This document shows positions 1 to 11,450 of a stretch of 64,000 bases of DNA, in pieces. The position numbers and the translations under genes are program-made. The notes beneath the pieces are model-generated. The model ran no database searches. It worked only from the letters and a program-made list of their open reading frames with translations, and had not been told where the DNA came from. The stretch covers positions 1 to 64,000 of the forward strand of contig NZ_JAKOAV010000011.1 of assembly GCF_029478095.1 (NCBI RefSeq), in the 5' to 3' direction. The stretch's first letter is position 1. Each line of letters opens with the position of its first letter. The stretch is from Pelotomaculum isophthalicicum JI (GTDB lineage: Bacteria > Bacillota > Desulfotomaculia > Desulfotomaculales > Pelotomaculaceae).

Positions 1-2
1 AG

Positions 3-511
3 CTGGATGAATTACTAATTATTGATTCTAACGCACTATACGTATTTGACCGGGGCTATGTCGATTACAAGAAATGGGATGACTATTGCGAAGCCGGAAT
101 ACGCTTTGTTACCAGGATCAAAGACAACTTTATCATTAACACCATTGATGATAAGCCGGTTGACGGTACCAATATGACCGAAAGCATTGTGATACTTGGT
201 GATCCTAATACAACAATGATGAGGAATAAGTTACGACTTATTCACACTGTGGATACCACGGGAAGTCCGGTTGTTATTCTAACAAATGACTTTAGCATTA
301 GAGCTCAGGAAGTATCTGAGATATACCGCCTCAGGTGGAAGGTGGAGCTGTTTTTTAATTAGAGATTCTACGAAAGCAGCCCACCAGGACTTCTTGTGGC
401 AGGCGAAAGATTGAAGATTACAACTGGCAATTTGAGCAATTGCTAACGGAAATTAAGCATGGAGATACCGAATTCCTTGACAGTTATGATGTAGAGCTGA
501 ATTATCTGTAA
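3..511 (+). pseudogene. IS4-type transposase, decayed C-terminal part
   Basis: The frame is open from base 3 and stops with TAG at 360-362. It encodes the end of a DDE transposase catalytic domain: FDRGYVDY near the start, and the IS4-family Y-x2-R-x3-E signature as IYRLRWKVELFF at the end. The family continues well past this motif, including a conserved Lys, but here the stop falls right after it. The following bases to 511 are open in a shifted frame ending DVELNYL, which may be unrelated or frameshifted. The 5' part lies outside the window. I read it as a dead insertion sequence; terminal inverted repeats could not be placed. Confidence 0.7.
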
Positions 512-815
512 TCCTAAATAAAGCATATCTGTATAAATGTGGATACTGGATTACCTTTTATGGTGCCGTTGCCTTTTTAGATTACGTAAGAAAAAACCCT
601 GTTCAGAAAATTCTGTCACCCCTTTTCTTAGCCTAAATTCTTATTATTTTTTAATGTTGACTTTTGAAATCAAGTTTTATGCAACACTACTGATGTCAGA
701 TGAAGAACCTCGACTGTATTCATAAAATGGTATAGAATATGCATATGGAAATCTTCTACCATTATTTTTAGACCAGTGAACAGACTTAAATATAATATAA
801 GATGAGGGGATTTAT
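512..815. other. intergenic stretch before the surface-protein gene
   Basis: I see no convincing gene here. A 62-codon frame at 537-725 has no family resemblance, no ribosome binding site and a composition like non-coding DNA. The last 30 bases carry the ribosome binding site (GATGAGGGGA, 801-810) of the surface-protein gene. Confidence 0.5.
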
Positions 816-3635
816 TTGAAATTCAGGAAAACTATTTTTAAATCAGCATGTATTAATATAATTACCCTGGCTGTTATTATAGCAATAGCCCTGTTACTCA
901 CATCCAGTGCCTTTGCTGCCGAGAAAATCTTTTTAGACCTGCCTGAAAGCGATCCTTTCTACCCGTATGTCAACTACTTAGTAAAAACAAACCTCATCCA
1001 AGGATACCCCGATGGTAGCTTCCGTCCGGCCGATTCCATCACCAGGGCCGAGGTAGCCGCACTCTTGGTAAGAGCCGGTAAATTAAATGAACTTGCTCCT
1101 GTTACACAGACCTATAGCGACATCAGCCCTTCCCACTGGGCGTATACCACAATTGAAAGAGCAACCTATGCTGGTCTCATTAAAGGGTACCCTGACCAAA
1201 CATTCAGGCCAGAAGCACCTATTAGCCGGGCAGAAGCCTGTGCTTTACTCCTGCGCCTGACCAATAAGCCCGTGCCCTATTCACCGTTAGACGAAACTAT
1301 CATTGACATTGAGCCTGCATACTGGGCTAGACAGCAGATAGCCGCAGCATTACAGGCCGGTATGTTTACCATGACCTCAAAAAACACTTTCGAACCAGAA
1401 GCCCAGGCTACCCGCGCGCAGTTGGCCAGAGGCTTGGCTATAGCGCTCAACATGGAAGACAGCTTGTCGCCTGTTGGTATCACCGCCGGAAACATTAGAT
1501 CAGGAAACCACATTGCTGGAGGAGCAGATCATACCTTGTTCCTGAATAGTGGTGGTACAATCTGGGCATGTGGGGGGAATATGTATGGCCAGCTTGGTGA
1601 TGGAACATTAATTGATAGGTATTCTGCACCTGTGCAAGTGCAAGGCCTTACGGGTATGGTGTTAGTAACTGTGGGTGACTTTTTTTCGCTTGCCCTTAAG
1701 AACGACGGCACGGTTTGGGCTTGGGGCAAAAATGAGAGTGGCCAGCTTGGTGACGGAACAACAACAGACAGGTACAATCCAGTACAAGTACCGGGTTTGT
1801 CCGACGTAGTGTCGGTTGTTGCCGGGGGAGTTCACAGCCTGGCGCTTAAAAAAGACGGTACGGTTTGGGCCTGGGGGTATAATTCCTCTGGCCAACTTGG
1901 CAGTGGTGCAACAATGGACAGCTACACCCCGCAGCAGGTGCAATTCCTGACTGACGTGGCAGCGATAGCCGCAGGCTCCGGGCATTCCCTGGCTGTTAAG
2001 AGTGACGGCACGGTCTGGGCTTGGGGAGAAAATGATTTTGGTCAACTCGGCGATGGGACAAAAGCACACAGGTACACTCCAGTGCAGGTAGAAGGACTGA
2101 CCGGTATTACATCGGTAGTTGCAAGGAGGGAATATTCCCTAGCTCGTAAGAGCGATGGCACAATATGGGCTTGGGGTCAAAATTATCTTGGCCAGTTAGG
2201 TGACGGGACAAAAACAGATAGGTGCGTGCCAGTGCAGGTGCTGGGTTTGTCCGGTGTGGTGTCAGTATCTGCCGGGGCGGCGCATGTCCTAGCTCTTAAA
2301 GGAGACGGCACAGTATGGGCCTGGGGGTTAAATAAAAATGGCCAAGTTGGGGTAGCATCTTCCAGTTACGGCCCTTTGCGGTTACAAGGCATGACTGACG
2401 TGGAGGAGGTAGCGGCCGGCGAGCGCTTTTCCCTGGCTCTCAAGAGCGATGGCACGGTCTGGGCCTGGGGGGAAAATTATGCCGACCCGCTGGCAGATGA
2501 AATTGCAATGGACAGTTTTAGCCCGGTTCAGGTACCCAAGATTATAAATAGCATTATAGCGGCAGACAGCGGGAACAATATAGGATTGGGAAATGGTGAC
2601 AGTATTACAATCACCTTCAGCGTAAACATAAACCAGCCCCCGGTTAATAGCAAGGCGGGTGTAGACGCATTAATCAATTTCGGCGGGAAGTCATTCGGTA
2701 CTAATTATAGCGGGACATGGACGGACGCCAATACCCTTGTGCTCACTGTTGGCAACGCTACCGGTGCTGACCTGGCTGTTGGCGACACGATCACAATAAA
2801 TGCCGGTGTTGACCTGAAGACTGCCGGTGGAATCTCCTATACCCGCACCTCCAGCGGTACCATCAGCGGTACTTTTGGCAAGGCAGGTGTTGTGCATTTC
2901 ACGGACACCACTCTGGAGGCCGCTGTCGGGGCAGCTTTAAACATACCGGTAGGTAATATAACTGAAACGGAAATGCTAGGTTTAACGAGCCTGAACGCAT
3001 CAGGTGAATTCGTTATGTATAGCGACAAAATCAAAAATCTAACCGGTCTTGAGTATGCAGCCAACCTGCAATCCCTTAATTTAACTAACAACAATGTCAG
3101 TGACATAGGGGTGCTGTCTAAATTAACCAACCTGCAAACCCTCAACCTTAGCAGTAACCAGATTAGCGATATAAGAGCGTTAACAGGCCTGACCAACCTT
3201 CAAACTATTAACCTCGGTAATAACCAAATCAGTGACATAGAGGCACTATCCGGCTTAACTAACCTGCAAACCCTTTACCTTGATAATAACCAGATCATCA
3301 ATATTGATGGCCTTTCCAGGTTGACCAACCTGCATCATCTTTCCCTTTATAGTAATAAGATCAGTGCTATAGGAATACTAACAGGTCTGACCGATCTGCG
3401 GATCCTTAACCTTGAGAAGAACCAGATTGGCGAAATAGAAGCGCTAACAGGCTTGACCAAGCTGCAGAACCTTTATCTTAGTGATAACTATATCAGTGAC
3501 ATTGGGGCACTATCAAGTCTACCCGACTTACAAAACGTTAGTATTGAAAATAACCCGATAAACCTTGACCCTGATTCGCAGGCAATAGGTATTATCAGAG
3601 CTCTATTATCCAGATGTGTGATAGTGGATTACTAG
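816..3635 (+). CDS. secreted SLH-RCC1-LRR surface protein
   Basis: 939 residues. A signal peptide (hydrophobic core about 14-30, likely cleavage after AFA near 34) is followed by three S-layer homology domains (about 37-88, 98-150, 160-213; motifs GYPDGSFRP and GYPDQTFRP). Seven RCC1-type repeats follow (about 228-575, each around DGTVWAWG), then an Ig-like segment (about 578-690), and eight 22-residue leucine-rich repeats of the internalin type (LTNLQTLNLSSNQISDI) to about 930. The SLH domains should bind the protein non-covalently to cell-wall polymers, and the RCC1 propeller and LRR are protein-binding scaffolds. The start is TTG at 816, with GAGGGGA six bases upstream. The ligand cannot be told from sequence. 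Confidence 0.85.
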   Translation: MKFRKTIFKSACINIITLAVIIAIALLLTSSAFAAEKIFLDLPESDPFYPYVNYLVKTNLIQGYPDGSFRPADSITRAEVAALLVRAGKLNELAPVTQTYSDISPSHWAYTTIERATYAGLIKGYPDQTFRPEAPISRAEACALLLRLTNKPVPYSPLDETIIDIEPAYWARQQIAAALQAGMFTMTSKNTFEPEAQATRAQLARGLAIALNMEDSLSPVGITAGNIRSGNHIAGGADHTLFLNSGGTIWACGGNMYGQLGDGTLIDRYSAPVQVQGLTGMVLVTVGDFFSLALKNDGTVWAWGKNESGQLGDGTTTDRYNPVQVPGLSDVVSVVAGGVHSLALKKDGTVWAWGYNSSGQLGSGATMDSYTPQQVQFLTDVAAIAAGSGHSLAVKSDGTVWAWGENDFGQLGDGTKAHRYTPVQVEGLTGITSVVARREYSLARKSDGTIWAWGQNYLGQLGDGTKTDRCVPVQVLGLSGVVSVSAGAAHVLALKGDGTVWAWGLNKNGQVGVASSSYGPLRLQGMTDVEEVAAGERFSLALKSDGTVWAWGENYADPLADEIAMDSFSPVQVPKIINSIIAADSGNNIGLGNGDSITITFSVNINQPPVNSKAGVDALINFGGKSFGTNYSGTWTDANTLVLTVGNATGADLAVGDTITINAGVDLKTAGGISYTRTSSGTISGTFGKAGVVHFTDTTLEAAVGAALNIPVGNITETEMLGLTSLNASGEFVMYSDKIKNLTGLEYAANLQSLNLTNNNVSDIGVLSKLTNLQTLNLSSNQISDIRALTGLTNLQTINLGNNQISDIEALSGLTNLQTLYLDNNQIINIDGLSRLTNLHHLSLYSNKISAIGILTGLTDLRILNLEKNQIGEIEALTGLTKLQNLYLSDNYISDIGALSSLPDLQNVSIENNPINLDPDSQAIGIIRALLSRCVIVDY

Positions 3636-3708
3636 CAACGACATGAGTGAAAGAACGGATGGAGTTATCCGTAAATTGACAATTACCTTCACGGGTAACA
3701 CGGCATGT

Positions 3709-3742
3709 TACCTGTTACCATGGCTATGCCATAAAACAGGTA
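3709..3742. terminator. hairpin between convergent genes
   Basis: Arms TACCTGTT (3709-3716) and AACAGGTA (3735-3742) pair perfectly, and an inner ATGGC/GCCAT extends the stem. It lies between the ends of the surface-protein gene and the holin gene, which converge. No T-run follows on either strand, so a bidirectional terminator role is only inferred. Confidence 0.4.
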
Positions 3743-3754
3743 CCACGGTAGCGA

Positions 3755-4108
3755 TCATCGGTGCAGATATTCCTTCCTCTTGTCCTCCAACCAGGCTGCC
3801 TCAATAGCCGCCTTTATTTCATTAACCGTCAACTTGATACCGGCTGCCACCGCTTTTTCTTCCAAGTATTTTTTAGCCTGCTCCAGTTTACTTACCCCAT
3901 TCAAGTCTTTATAAACCGTTTCAGCGAATGAAAAGGCCTCCTTCCCCAGGAGATTCAGTGTCTTTCTTTGCTCTGCCGTCGTTTTCAATTCCAGGTAAGC
4001 CTCGGCCTTCTGCTTCAAGTCCTTGAGCCAGGCTTTTGCCAGTACGACTAGAATGCCTATAACGGCGAGGAAGATTTCAGTAGCATACTGATTGATTTGT
4101 TCTTGCAT
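3755..4108 (-). CDS. phage holin, LL-H family
   Basis: 117 residues with one N-terminal membrane segment (about 10-27, IFLAVIGILVVLAKAW) followed by a long charged helical region. This is the layout of LLH-type holins (Pfam Phage_holin_6_1 pattern), which insert in the membrane and control lysin release. The ATG start at 4108 has AGGAGGGAA about eight bases upstream. No endolysin or other phage gene lies beside it, so it is either a leftover of a lost prophage or a host-recruited holin. Assignment is by overall layout and sequence feel. Confidence 0.65.
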   Translation of the reverse strand: MQEQINQYATEIFLAVIGILVVLAKAWLKDLKQKAEAYLELKTTAEQRKTLNLLGKEAFSFAETVYKDLNGVSKLEQAKKYLEEKAVAAGIKLTVNEIKAAIEAAWLEDKRKEYLHR

Positions 4109-4573
4109 AACATTTTCCCTCCTAATCCAACTGTTACCGTTTTAATCGCTTCGTCCCAAACCTCCTTCCCAAATGAAACTATAACAGGCCTTTTCGAAAA
4201 CTGCTCCTTTACTATATAAAGAGAAAATAAGGGGCTTTTTAACAACCCCCTAAATAAAGAAGTAGAAAATTTTTTAGCTTGATAATGATGTACATGCTGT
4301 ATTGATTTAAGGTGACTTTTTCATCATTAATTTTTTAACCTAAATACGGTGAGGGATTATGGTATGTGAATGTTTAGTTTGCCGGCATATGTATCTGATT
4401 CCCCTACTAGTTCGGAATTTAAATGTTTTCTTTAAGTGGGATTTCCATCCAAAAAATTTTGCGTCATCGCCAAGTTAAAAGTTATATAGAATATTCTAGC
4501 GCAGAACATACTTTTGGTGTCTTGTTACTTGTGGTATACTAGTAATGTAAAATAATATCTGGAAGGTATAATA
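4109..4573. other. intergenic region, putative divergent promoters
   Basis: Separates the minus-strand holin from plus-strand uvrB. No credible gene; a 62-codon minus frame at 4057-4245 overlaps the holin start and is rejected. A TATACT hexamer at 4535-4540 is a possible -10 box for uvrB, with only a weak -35 (TTTTGG, 4512-4517) at 17-bp spacing. I see no SOS (LexA) box of the GAAC-N4-GTTC type. Confidence 0.35.
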
Positions 4574-6574
4574 ATGCGGCCTTTTCAGCTAAAATCGGAA
4601 TATAAGCCCATGGGGGACCAGCCCAAGGCTATCTCCGCCCTGGTAGACGGCTTGCAGAAGGGTTATCGGGGGCAGGTTTTGCTGGGCGCCACCGGTACCG
4701 GTAAAACTTATACAATAGCCCAGGTGATCCAGGCTGTCCAACGGCCGGCCTTAATCCTGGCGCCGAACAAGACACTGGCTGCCCAGCTTTGCGGGGAGTT
4801 TAAAGAGTTCTTTCCCGACAACGCGGTGGAGTATTTTGTCAGCTATTATGACTACTACCAGCCGGAAGCATATATTCCGCATACCGATACTTACATTGAG
4901 AAGGACTCGTCCGTCAATGAAGAAATAGATAAACTGCGCCACTCGGCCACTTGCGCTCTCTTTGAGCGGCGGGACGTGATTATCGTGGCCAGTGTTTCCT
5001 GTATTTACGGCCTGGGTGATCCCGAGGAGTACAGCACGCTGGTTCTCTCCCTGCGCCAGGGGGAGAGCTATGACCGGGACGCTGTCTTGCGCAAACTGGT
5101 AAGCATCCAGTACGAGCGCAACGATATTAATTTTATCCGGGGGAAGTTCAGGGTGCGGGGCGACGTGTTGGAGATTTTCCCTGTGTCCGCCACGGAAAAG
5201 GCAATCAGGGTGGATTTTTTCGGTGACGAAGTGGAAAAGATGCTCGAGTTCGATGTGCTGACCGGGGAAATAATCGGGGAGCGTAAGCACGTGTCTATCT
5301 TTCCGGCAAGCCACTACGCCACCTCCAGGGAGAGGATGGACCGGGCTATCGTATCCATAGAAGCTGAGTTGGAAAAGCGGCTGACCGAGTTGCGCTCTAA
5401 AGAAAAACTGCTTGAAGCGCAACGTTTGGAGCAGCGCACCAACTACGATCTTGAAATGATGCGGCAAATGGGGTTCTGCAGCGGGATTGAAAACTATTCG
5501 CGGCATCTGACGGGAAGAGCGCCGGGACAGGCTCCCTATACCCTGCTGGACTACTTTCCCAAGGATTTTATCGTGTTTATTGACGAGTCCCACGTGGCGG
5601 TACCACAGGTGGGCGGCATGTACGAAGGGGACCGCTCCCGCAAGCAGTCCCTGGTGGAGCACGGCTTCCGGCTGCCTTCCGCTTTCGACAACCGTCCGCT
5701 GACCTTTCCGGAATTTGTGGAGAGGTTGAATCAAGTTGTTTACACTTCCGCCACGCCAGGACCTTACGAATTGAAAAACAGCGCTCGGGTGGTCGAGCAG
5801 ATCATTCGCCCCACCGGTTTAGTTGACCCGGAAGTATCCATTAGACCGACCAGGGGTCAAATTGACGACCTGTTGAAGGAGATACAGCGGCGGGTTCAAA
5901 AACAGGAAAGAGTGCTGGTTACTACACTGACCAAAAAAATGGCTGAAGACCTTACCGATTATTTCCGTGAGACGGGAGTCAAAGTGCGCTACCTGCACTC
6001 GGACATCAATACCATCGAGCGTATGGAAATACTGCGTGACCTGCGACTGGGGGTTTTTGACGTCTTGGTGGGCATCAACCTGTTAAGGGAAGGCTTGGAC
6101 CTTCCTGAAGTGAGCCTGGTAGCCATCCTCGACGCCGACAAAGAAGGCTACCTGCGCTCCGAACGTTCCTTGATCCAGACCATCGGCCGGGCGGCCCGAA
6201 ACGCCGAAGGAAAGGTAATAATGTACGCGGACAAGGTCACCGGTTCGATGAAAACAGCCGTTAACGAGACCGAACGCCGTCGGAAAATACAAATCGAGTA
6301 TAATAAAAAACATGGTATTACTCCGGAAACCGTCCACAAGGCGGTGCGGGACGTGATTGAAGCCACCCGGGCGGCGGAGCCTAAAGCAATTTACGAAGCC
6401 GGCCCGCGCGCAGGCAAGAAGATGAGCAAAACCGAGTTGAAAAAGTATATCGCCTCTCTCGAAAAAGAGATGCGGGAGTCGGCGCGCCGGCTTGCCTTCG
6501 AGCAGGCGGCGCAACTGAGGGATATTATTATAGAATTGCGGCTCCAACTGAGAGGCGAGAAATCAATAAGTTAA
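4574..6574 (+). CDS. uvrB: excinuclease ABC subunit B
   Basis: 666 residues, normal UvrB length. It is the damage-verifying helicase-like subunit of nucleotide excision repair, loaded by UvrA and then joined by UvrC. Visible are the Walker A loop GATGTGKT (about 39-46), the DNA-inserting beta-hairpin region with [12 protein letters not shown] (about 93-104), the DEAD-type box DESH (about 338-341), motif [11 protein letters not shown], and a C-terminal UVR domain (about 630-660, EQAAQLRD) for UvrC contact. The ATG start has GGAAGG upstream. It is followed 33 bp later by uvrA, in the uvrB-uvrA-uvrC order common in Clostridia. Confidence 0.97.
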   Translation: MRPFQLKSEYKPMGDQPKAISALVDGLQKGYRGQVLLGATGTGKTYTIAQVIQAVQRPALILAPNKTLAAQLCGEFKEFFPDNAVEYFVSYYDYYQPEAYIPHTDTYIEKDSSVNEEIDKLRHSATCALFERRDVIIVASVSCIYGLGDPEEYSTLVLSLRQGESYDRDAVLRKLVSIQYERNDINFIRGKFRVRGDVLEIFPVSATEKAIRVDFFGDEVEKMLEFDVLTGEIIGERKHVSIFPASHYATSRERMDRAIVSIEAELEKRLTELRSKEKLLEAQRLEQRTNYDLEMMRQMGFCSGIENYSRHLTGRAPGQAPYTLLDYFPKDFIVFIDESHVAVPQVGGMYEGDRSRKQSLVEHGFRLPSAFDNRPLTFPEFVERLNQVVYTSATPGPYELKNSARVVEQIIRPTGLVDPEVSIRPTRGQIDDLLKEIQRRVQKQERVLVTTLTKKMAEDLTDYFRETGVKVRYLHSDINTIERMEILRDLRLGVFDVLVGINLLREGLDLPEVSLVAILDADKEGYLRSERSLIQTIGRAARNAEGKVIMYADKVTGSMKTAVNETERRRKIQIEYNKKHGITPETVHKAVRDVIEATRAAEPKAIYEAGPRAGKKMSKTELKKYIASLEKEMRESARRLAFEQAAQLRDIIIELRLQLRGEKSIS

Positions 6575-6607
6575 TCACAGTATGATTAAATGAAACAGGA
6601 GTCTTTT

Positions 6608-9499
6608 ATGCTTGACAAGATCTTAATCAAGGGCGCCCGCGTCCACAACTTGAAAAATATTGATGTTGAGATACCCCGTGACAAGTTTGTGGTAATCACC
6701 GGCCTGTCGGGCTCAGGCAAGTCCTCGTTGGCTTTCGACACTATTTACGCCGAGGGTCAGCGCCGTTATGTGGAGTCTCTTTCAGCTTATGCCCGCCAGT
6801 TTCTGGGGCAAATGGACAAGCCGGACGTTGATTATATTGAAGGGCTTTCCCCTGCTATATCTATCGATCAGAAGACCACCAGCCACAACCCGCGCTCCAC
6901 GGTGGGTACGGTGACGGAAATTTATGATTACTTGAGGCTGCTCTACGCCAGAATAGGACGTCCCAACTGCCCCCGTTGCGGCAAGTTGATTACCCGGCAG
7001 GCGGTGGAGCAAATGGTGGACCAACTGGCGTCTCTTGCTGAAGGCACGCGGCTCCAGATCCTGTCGCCGGTGGTCCGCGGCAAAAAGGGAGAACATGTGA
7101 AAGTTATTGAGGATATCCGCCGCAACGGTTTCGTCAGGATCAGGGTGGACGGTGAAGTACTGGAAGCATCAAGGGAAGTAAAGCTGGATAAAAACAAGAA
7201 GCATACTATTGAAATAGTCGTGGACCGTATTATTGTCCGGCCCGGCTTCGAGAGACGGCTCGCCGACTCACTGGAAACAGCCCTCAAGCAAGGCGGCGGC
7301 CTGGCGGTGGCCGTAGTTGACGGTAAGGAGGAAATCACCTTCAGCGAGAACTTCGCCTGTGTTGATTGCGGCATCAGTATTATGGAAATCACACCGCGCT
7401 TGTTCTCTTTCAACAGCCCTTACGGGGCTTGTCCCGAGTGTACCGGTCTGGGTTTTAAGAAAGAAATTGACCCGGACCTGGTCATACCCGACCGGCGCAA
7501 ATCTATAGCCGGCGGGGCGATTGAGGGTTGGTCCAAGGGCGGCTATTCTTATCAATTTCTGGAGGGAGTCGCGCGGCATTACGGCTTTAATCTGGATACC
7601 CCGGTGCATGAACTGGCGCCGGAACACCTGAATATAATTCTATACGGCACGGGCAGTGACCGGATTCATTTTATCTTACAGAATGATTTTTACGGCCGCA
7701 GGCACGAAATGTACGTACCCTTTGAAGGGGTGATTAATAATCTGTCCCGCCGCTATAAGGAAACGGCCTCGGAGCACCAGCGGGAAGAAATTGAAAACTA
7801 TATGAGCAGCCGACCCTGCCCGGCTTGCGGCGGCGCCAGGCTCAAGCCGGAAGTGCTGGCTGTGAAAGTGGGGGACCGTTCTATCACCGAGGTCACCCGC
7901 TTTTCTGTGCTGGAAGCGCGAGATTTCTTTAATACACTGGATCTTACCGGACGGGAAAGAATAATTGCCCGGCAGGTTCTGAAAGAAATCAACGAACGCC
8001 TGGGTTTTCTGGTGAATGTGGGGCTTGATTATCTTACCCTGGACCGGGGGGCGGGGACTCTTTCAGGCGGCGAGGCGCAGCGGATCAGGCTGGCCACCCA
8101 GATCGGTTCCGGGCTGATGGGTGTGCTCTATATCCTGGACGAACCGAGTATCGGGCTGCACCAGCGGGACAACCAGCGCCTGCTCCGCACATTGGAGCGC
8201 CTGCGTGATTTGGGGAACACATTAATTGTTGTGGAACACGACGAAGATACTATGCTTACCGCCGACTATATCATCGATATCGGCCCCGGCGCCGGGGTGC
8301 ACGGCGGGCGGTTGGTGGCGTGCGGCACGTATCAGGATATTGTTGACAACCCGGATTCTATCACCGGGCAGTATCTAAGTGGAGAGAAATCTATACCGGT
8401 GCCCCTTTTCCGCCGTCAATCCAATGGCAAGGCGCTGGTAGTGGCGGGCGCGGCGGAAAATAACTTGAAAAATATTGACGTGTCTTTTCCGCTAGGCTTA
8501 TTCATTTGTGTGACCGGGGTTTCCGGATCAGGTAAAAGCACCCTGGTGAATGATATTCTTTACCGGAAACTGGCCCAGGAACTGCACCGGGCGAGGACTC
8601 AGCCCGGGCGCTGCCTGAGTGTCAGCGGCATTGAATATCTGGATAAAGTAATTGATATCAACCAGTCTCCCATCGGGCGCACGCCCCGGTCCAATCCGGC
8701 TACTTATACGGGAGTCTTCAACGACATACGCGATCTTTTCGCCATGACGCCGGAATCAAAGATGCGCGGGTACAAGGCCGGGCGTTTCAGCTTTAACGTT
8801 AAAGGGGGACGTTGCGAGTCCTGCCAGGGGGACGGGATTATCAAGATTGAGATGCATTTCCTGCCTGATGTATATGTACCCTGCGAGGTCTGTAAGGGCT
8901 TGCGTTACAACCGGGAGACCCTGGAGGTCCGCTACAAGGGCAGGAATATAGCCGACGTGCTGGAAATGACGGTGGAGCAAGCGGTTGAGTTCTTCGGGCA
9001 AATCCCGAAAATTCACCGCAAGCTGAAAACCTTGCAGGATGTCGGTCTTGGATACATCCGCCTCGGGCAGCCGGCAACCACTCTTTCGGGCGGCGAAGCC
9101 CAGCGGGTGAAGCTGGCTACGGAACTGTCCAGGCGGTCTAACGGCAAGACTGTCTACATTCTGGACGAGCCCACCACAGGCTTGCATACCGCCGACATCG
9201 ACCGTCTGCTGAAAGTGCTGCACCGGCTGGTGGATGCCGGGGATACGGTAGTAGTGATTGAACATAACCTTGATGTGATCAAAACTGCCGATTATATCAT
9301 CGACCTGGGTCCTGAGGGGGGCAATAAGGGTGGCGAAGTGGTAGCCACCGGTACTCCGGAAGAGGTGTCGGCAGTTTCCGGGTCGTATACCGGTCAATTT
9401 CTGAAAAAAGCTATCTTAAAAGGACCACGGCAAGAGGCTGGGTTCTGGGGGGAAGTGGATGAAGAACCACCGGTGTTGAGCAAGAGCGTCGGCGAGTGA
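6608..9499 (+). CDS. uvrA: excinuclease ABC subunit A
   Basis: About 963 residues. This is the ABC-type ATPase dimer that scans for bulky lesions and loads UvrB. There are two ATPase halves: Walker [10 protein letters not shown] near the N-terminus and [10 protein letters not shown] near 640; ABC signatures [12 protein letters not shown] and [12 protein letters not shown]; Walker [11 protein letters not shown] and [10 protein letters not shown]. Zinc-finger cysteines are present ([22 protein letters not shown] with CEVCKG). I chose ATG 6608 because AGGAG at 6597-6601 sits six bases before it. An in-frame ATG at 6590 would add six residues but has no such site. Confidence 0.97.
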   Translation: MLDKILIKGARVHNLKNIDVEIPRDKFVVITGLSGSGKSSLAFDTIYAEGQRRYVESLSAYARQFLGQMDKPDVDYIEGLSPAISIDQKTTSHNPRSTVGTVTEIYDYLRLLYARIGRPNCPRCGKLITRQAVEQMVDQLASLAEGTRLQILSPVVRGKKGEHVKVIEDIRRNGFVRIRVDGEVLEASREVKLDKNKKHTIEIVVDRIIVRPGFERRLADSLETALKQGGGLAVAVVDGKEEITFSENFACVDCGISIMEITPRLFSFNSPYGACPECTGLGFKKEIDPDLVIPDRRKSIAGGAIEGWSKGGYSYQFLEGVARHYGFNLDTPVHELAPEHLNIILYGTGSDRIHFILQNDFYGRRHEMYVPFEGVINNLSRRYKETASEHQREEIENYMSSRPCPACGGARLKPEVLAVKVGDRSITEVTRFSVLEARDFFNTLDLTGRERIIARQVLKEINERLGFLVNVGLDYLTLDRGAGTLSGGEAQRIRLATQIGSGLMGVLYILDEPSIGLHQRDNQRLLRTLERLRDLGNTLIVVEHDEDTMLTADYIIDIGPGAGVHGGRLVACGTYQDIVDNPDSITGQYLSGEKSIPVPLFRRQSNGKALVVAGAAENNLKNIDVSFPLGLFICVTGVSGSGKSTLVNDILYRKLAQELHRARTQPGRCLSVSGIEYLDKVIDINQSPIGRTPRSNPATYTGVFNDIRDLFAMTPESKMRGYKAGRFSFNVKGGRCESCQGDGIIKIEMHFLPDVYVPCEVCKGLRYNRETLEVRYKGRNIADVLEMTVEQAVEFFGQIPKIHRKLKTLQDVGLGYIRLGQPATTLSGGEAQRVKLATELSRRSNGKTVYILDEPTTGLHTADIDRLLKVLHRLVDAGDTVVVIEHNLDVIKTADYIIDLGPEGGNKGGEVVATGTPEEVSAVSGSYTGQFLKKAILKGPRQEAGFWGEVDEEPPVLSKSVGE

Positions 9500-9533
9500 A
9501 CTTATCAATTGGGGACATGAAAGCGGTGGTTAG

Positions 9534-11387
9534 GTGGAACTGGAAGAAAAAATTAAACTGCTGCCCGCCAAGCCGGGGGTTTACCTTTACCGGGACGCGG
9601 GCGGTGAAATAATTTATGTAGGCAAGGCGGTTTCGCTCAAAAATCGTGTTCGTTCCTACTTCCAGTCCGGCGCTCAACAACAGCCCAAGACGAAGCTGAT
9701 GCTGCAAAAAGTGGCCGACCTGGATTATATTGTCACCGACTCTGAAGTGGAGGCGCTGATCCTGGAGCAGAACCTGATTAAGGAACACCGCCCCCGCTAC
9801 AATGTTTTGCTAAAGGACGATAAGAGTTATCCATACCTTAAAATCACGTTGAATGAAAATTACCCGCGGGTGCAGATCACCCGCCGGCACGTAAAAGACG
9901 GGTCAAAATACTTCGGGCCTTACACCAGAGTGGGAGCGGTAAACGAAACCCTCCGACTTTTGAAAAAAATCTTTCCGTTCCGTTCGTGCAAGCAGCGGGA
10001 ACCGGCAATTAGAGAAAGGCCTTGCCTGAATCACCACATCAAGCGTTGCCTTGGCCCGTGCTGCGGGCTTACGGACAGGGAGACATACCGGGCGATGATT
10101 AATGAGGTATGCCTTTTCCTGGAAGGGCGGCAGGAGGACTTGGTCAAACACCTGACGGCCAGAATGCAAGAAGCCGCGGAAAATCTTGAGTTCGAGCGGG
10201 CCGCTGAATTGCGTGACCAACTGCATTCGGTACGGGAAGTAATTGAAAAACAAAAGATTATTTCAGGCGGCTTTGAAGACCAGGATGTCATGGCCATGGC
10301 CAGGGCTTTCGATGAGGCTTGTATAATGGTATTTTTTGTGCGGGGCGGCAAGTTGATCGGGCGTGATCATTTTATCCTGAAAGGCACGGAGGGTCTGAGC
10401 CGCTCAGAAGTGCTCGGCGCGTTCATCAAACAGTATTATACCGGCGTTGATTTTATTCCCCGGGAAGTTCTCTTATCCGAAGGCGTTATGGAAGAAAAGG
10501 CGGTAATTGAAGAATGGCTAACCCAAAGAAAAGGAGTTAAAGTTTTCCTGAAAACACCCAGCCGCGGGGAGAAAAAGAAATTGGTGGAGATGGTGGCCAA
10601 GAACGCTCTACTGACTTTGGAGCAAGTGCGAAGCGAAGGTACCGCCCAACGTGACGAAGCGGCGGCGGCTTTGGCTGAACTAGCCGGCGCGCTGAGGTTG
10701 GAGCGGCCTCCCTGCCGTCTGGAATGCTATGACATTTCAAATACCCAGGGTACCGGCAGTGTTGCCTCGATGGTTGTTTTCGAGGAGGGGAAACCTGCCA
10801 GGGACCAGTACCGGCGCTTTAGAATTCGTACAGTGGAAGGGCCGGACGACTATGCCTCCATGCAGGAAGTGCTCAGGCGGCGTTTTACCCGCGCCCTGGA
10901 AGAGAAGGAGCTTTTGCGCACAGGACAGATTTCCAGTAAGGAAGCAAAATTTTACCGTCTGCCGGATTTGGTTGTTGTGGACGGCGGCAAGGGGCAGCTT
11001 TCCGCTGCCCGCCGGGTCATGCGGGAACTGGGTTTAGAAAGAATACCGGCTTATGGCTTGGCCAAGGAGGAAGAACTTCTCTTTGGCGAGGGCCTGCCGG
11101 ACCCGGTTGCCTTGCCCCCGGATTCCCGGGCGCTCCACTTGTTGCAGCGCTTGCGGGACGAAGCGCACCGCTTCGCGGTGACCTATCACCGGAACTTACG
11201 GGGAAAAGCCGGGTTAAGGTCCTTACTGGATGAAGTGGAGGGTATCGGTGAGGTGCGCCGTCGCGCCTTGCTTAAAGCTTTCGGCAGTATCTCAGGAATT
11301 GAAAAGGCTTCGTTGGAAGATTTGACTGCCGTTAAAGGAATGAATAAAAAAGCTGCGCTTGCCATATATGAATTTTTTCGCAAGTGA
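9534..11387 (+). CDS. uvrC: excinuclease ABC subunit C
   Basis: 617 residues. This is the double nuclease that cuts 3' and 5' of the lesion in the UvrB-DNA complex. The GIY-YIG domain (PGVYLYRD...IIYVGKA, about 12-90) makes the 3' cut, followed by a cysteine cluster (FRSCKQREP, CLNHHIKRCLGPCC), a UVR domain (about 203-238, FERAAELRDQL), the RNase H-like domain with CYDISNTQGTGSVASMVVF and VVDGGKGQ (5' cut), and C-terminal helix-hairpin-helix motifs. GTG start, 34 bp after uvrA, likely the same operon. Confidence 0.96.
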   Translation: MELEEKIKLLPAKPGVYLYRDAGGEIIYVGKAVSLKNRVRSYFQSGAQQQPKTKLMLQKVADLDYIVTDSEVEALILEQNLIKEHRPRYNVLLKDDKSYPYLKITLNENYPRVQITRRHVKDGSKYFGPYTRVGAVNETLRLLKKIFPFRSCKQREPAIRERPCLNHHIKRCLGPCCGLTDRETYRAMINEVCLFLEGRQEDLVKHLTARMQEAAENLEFERAAELRDQLHSVREVIEKQKIISGGFEDQDVMAMARAFDEACIMVFFVRGGKLIGRDHFILKGTEGLSRSEVLGAFIKQYYTGVDFIPREVLLSEGVMEEKAVIEEWLTQRKGVKVFLKTPSRGEKKKLVEMVAKNALLTLEQVRSEGTAQRDEAAAALAELAGALRLERPPCRLECYDISNTQGTGSVASMVVFEEGKPARDQYRRFRIRTVEGPDDYASMQEVLRRRFTRALEEKELLRTGQISSKEAKFYRLPDLVVVDGGKGQLSAARRVMRELGLERIPAYGLAKEEELLFGEGLPDPVALPPDSRALHLLQRLRDEAHRFAVTYHRNLRGKAGLRSLLDEVEGIGEVRRRALLKAFGSISGIEKASLEDLTAVKGMNKKAALAIYEFFRK

Positions 11388-11450
11388 GAAGCTTGTTAAT
11401 TATTTTGCCTTTTTTTAATCTAATGTATAATATTGGTGCGGGGAGGATTT

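Noticed and set aside
537-725. 62-codon plus-strand frame after the transposase remnant
   Set aside because: No ribosome binding site, no family resemblance, non-coding-like composition.
4751-5734. 327-codon minus-strand frame opposite uvrB
   Set aside because: Pure shadow of uvrB: high GC at third positions keeps the antisense frame open; no domain resemblance.
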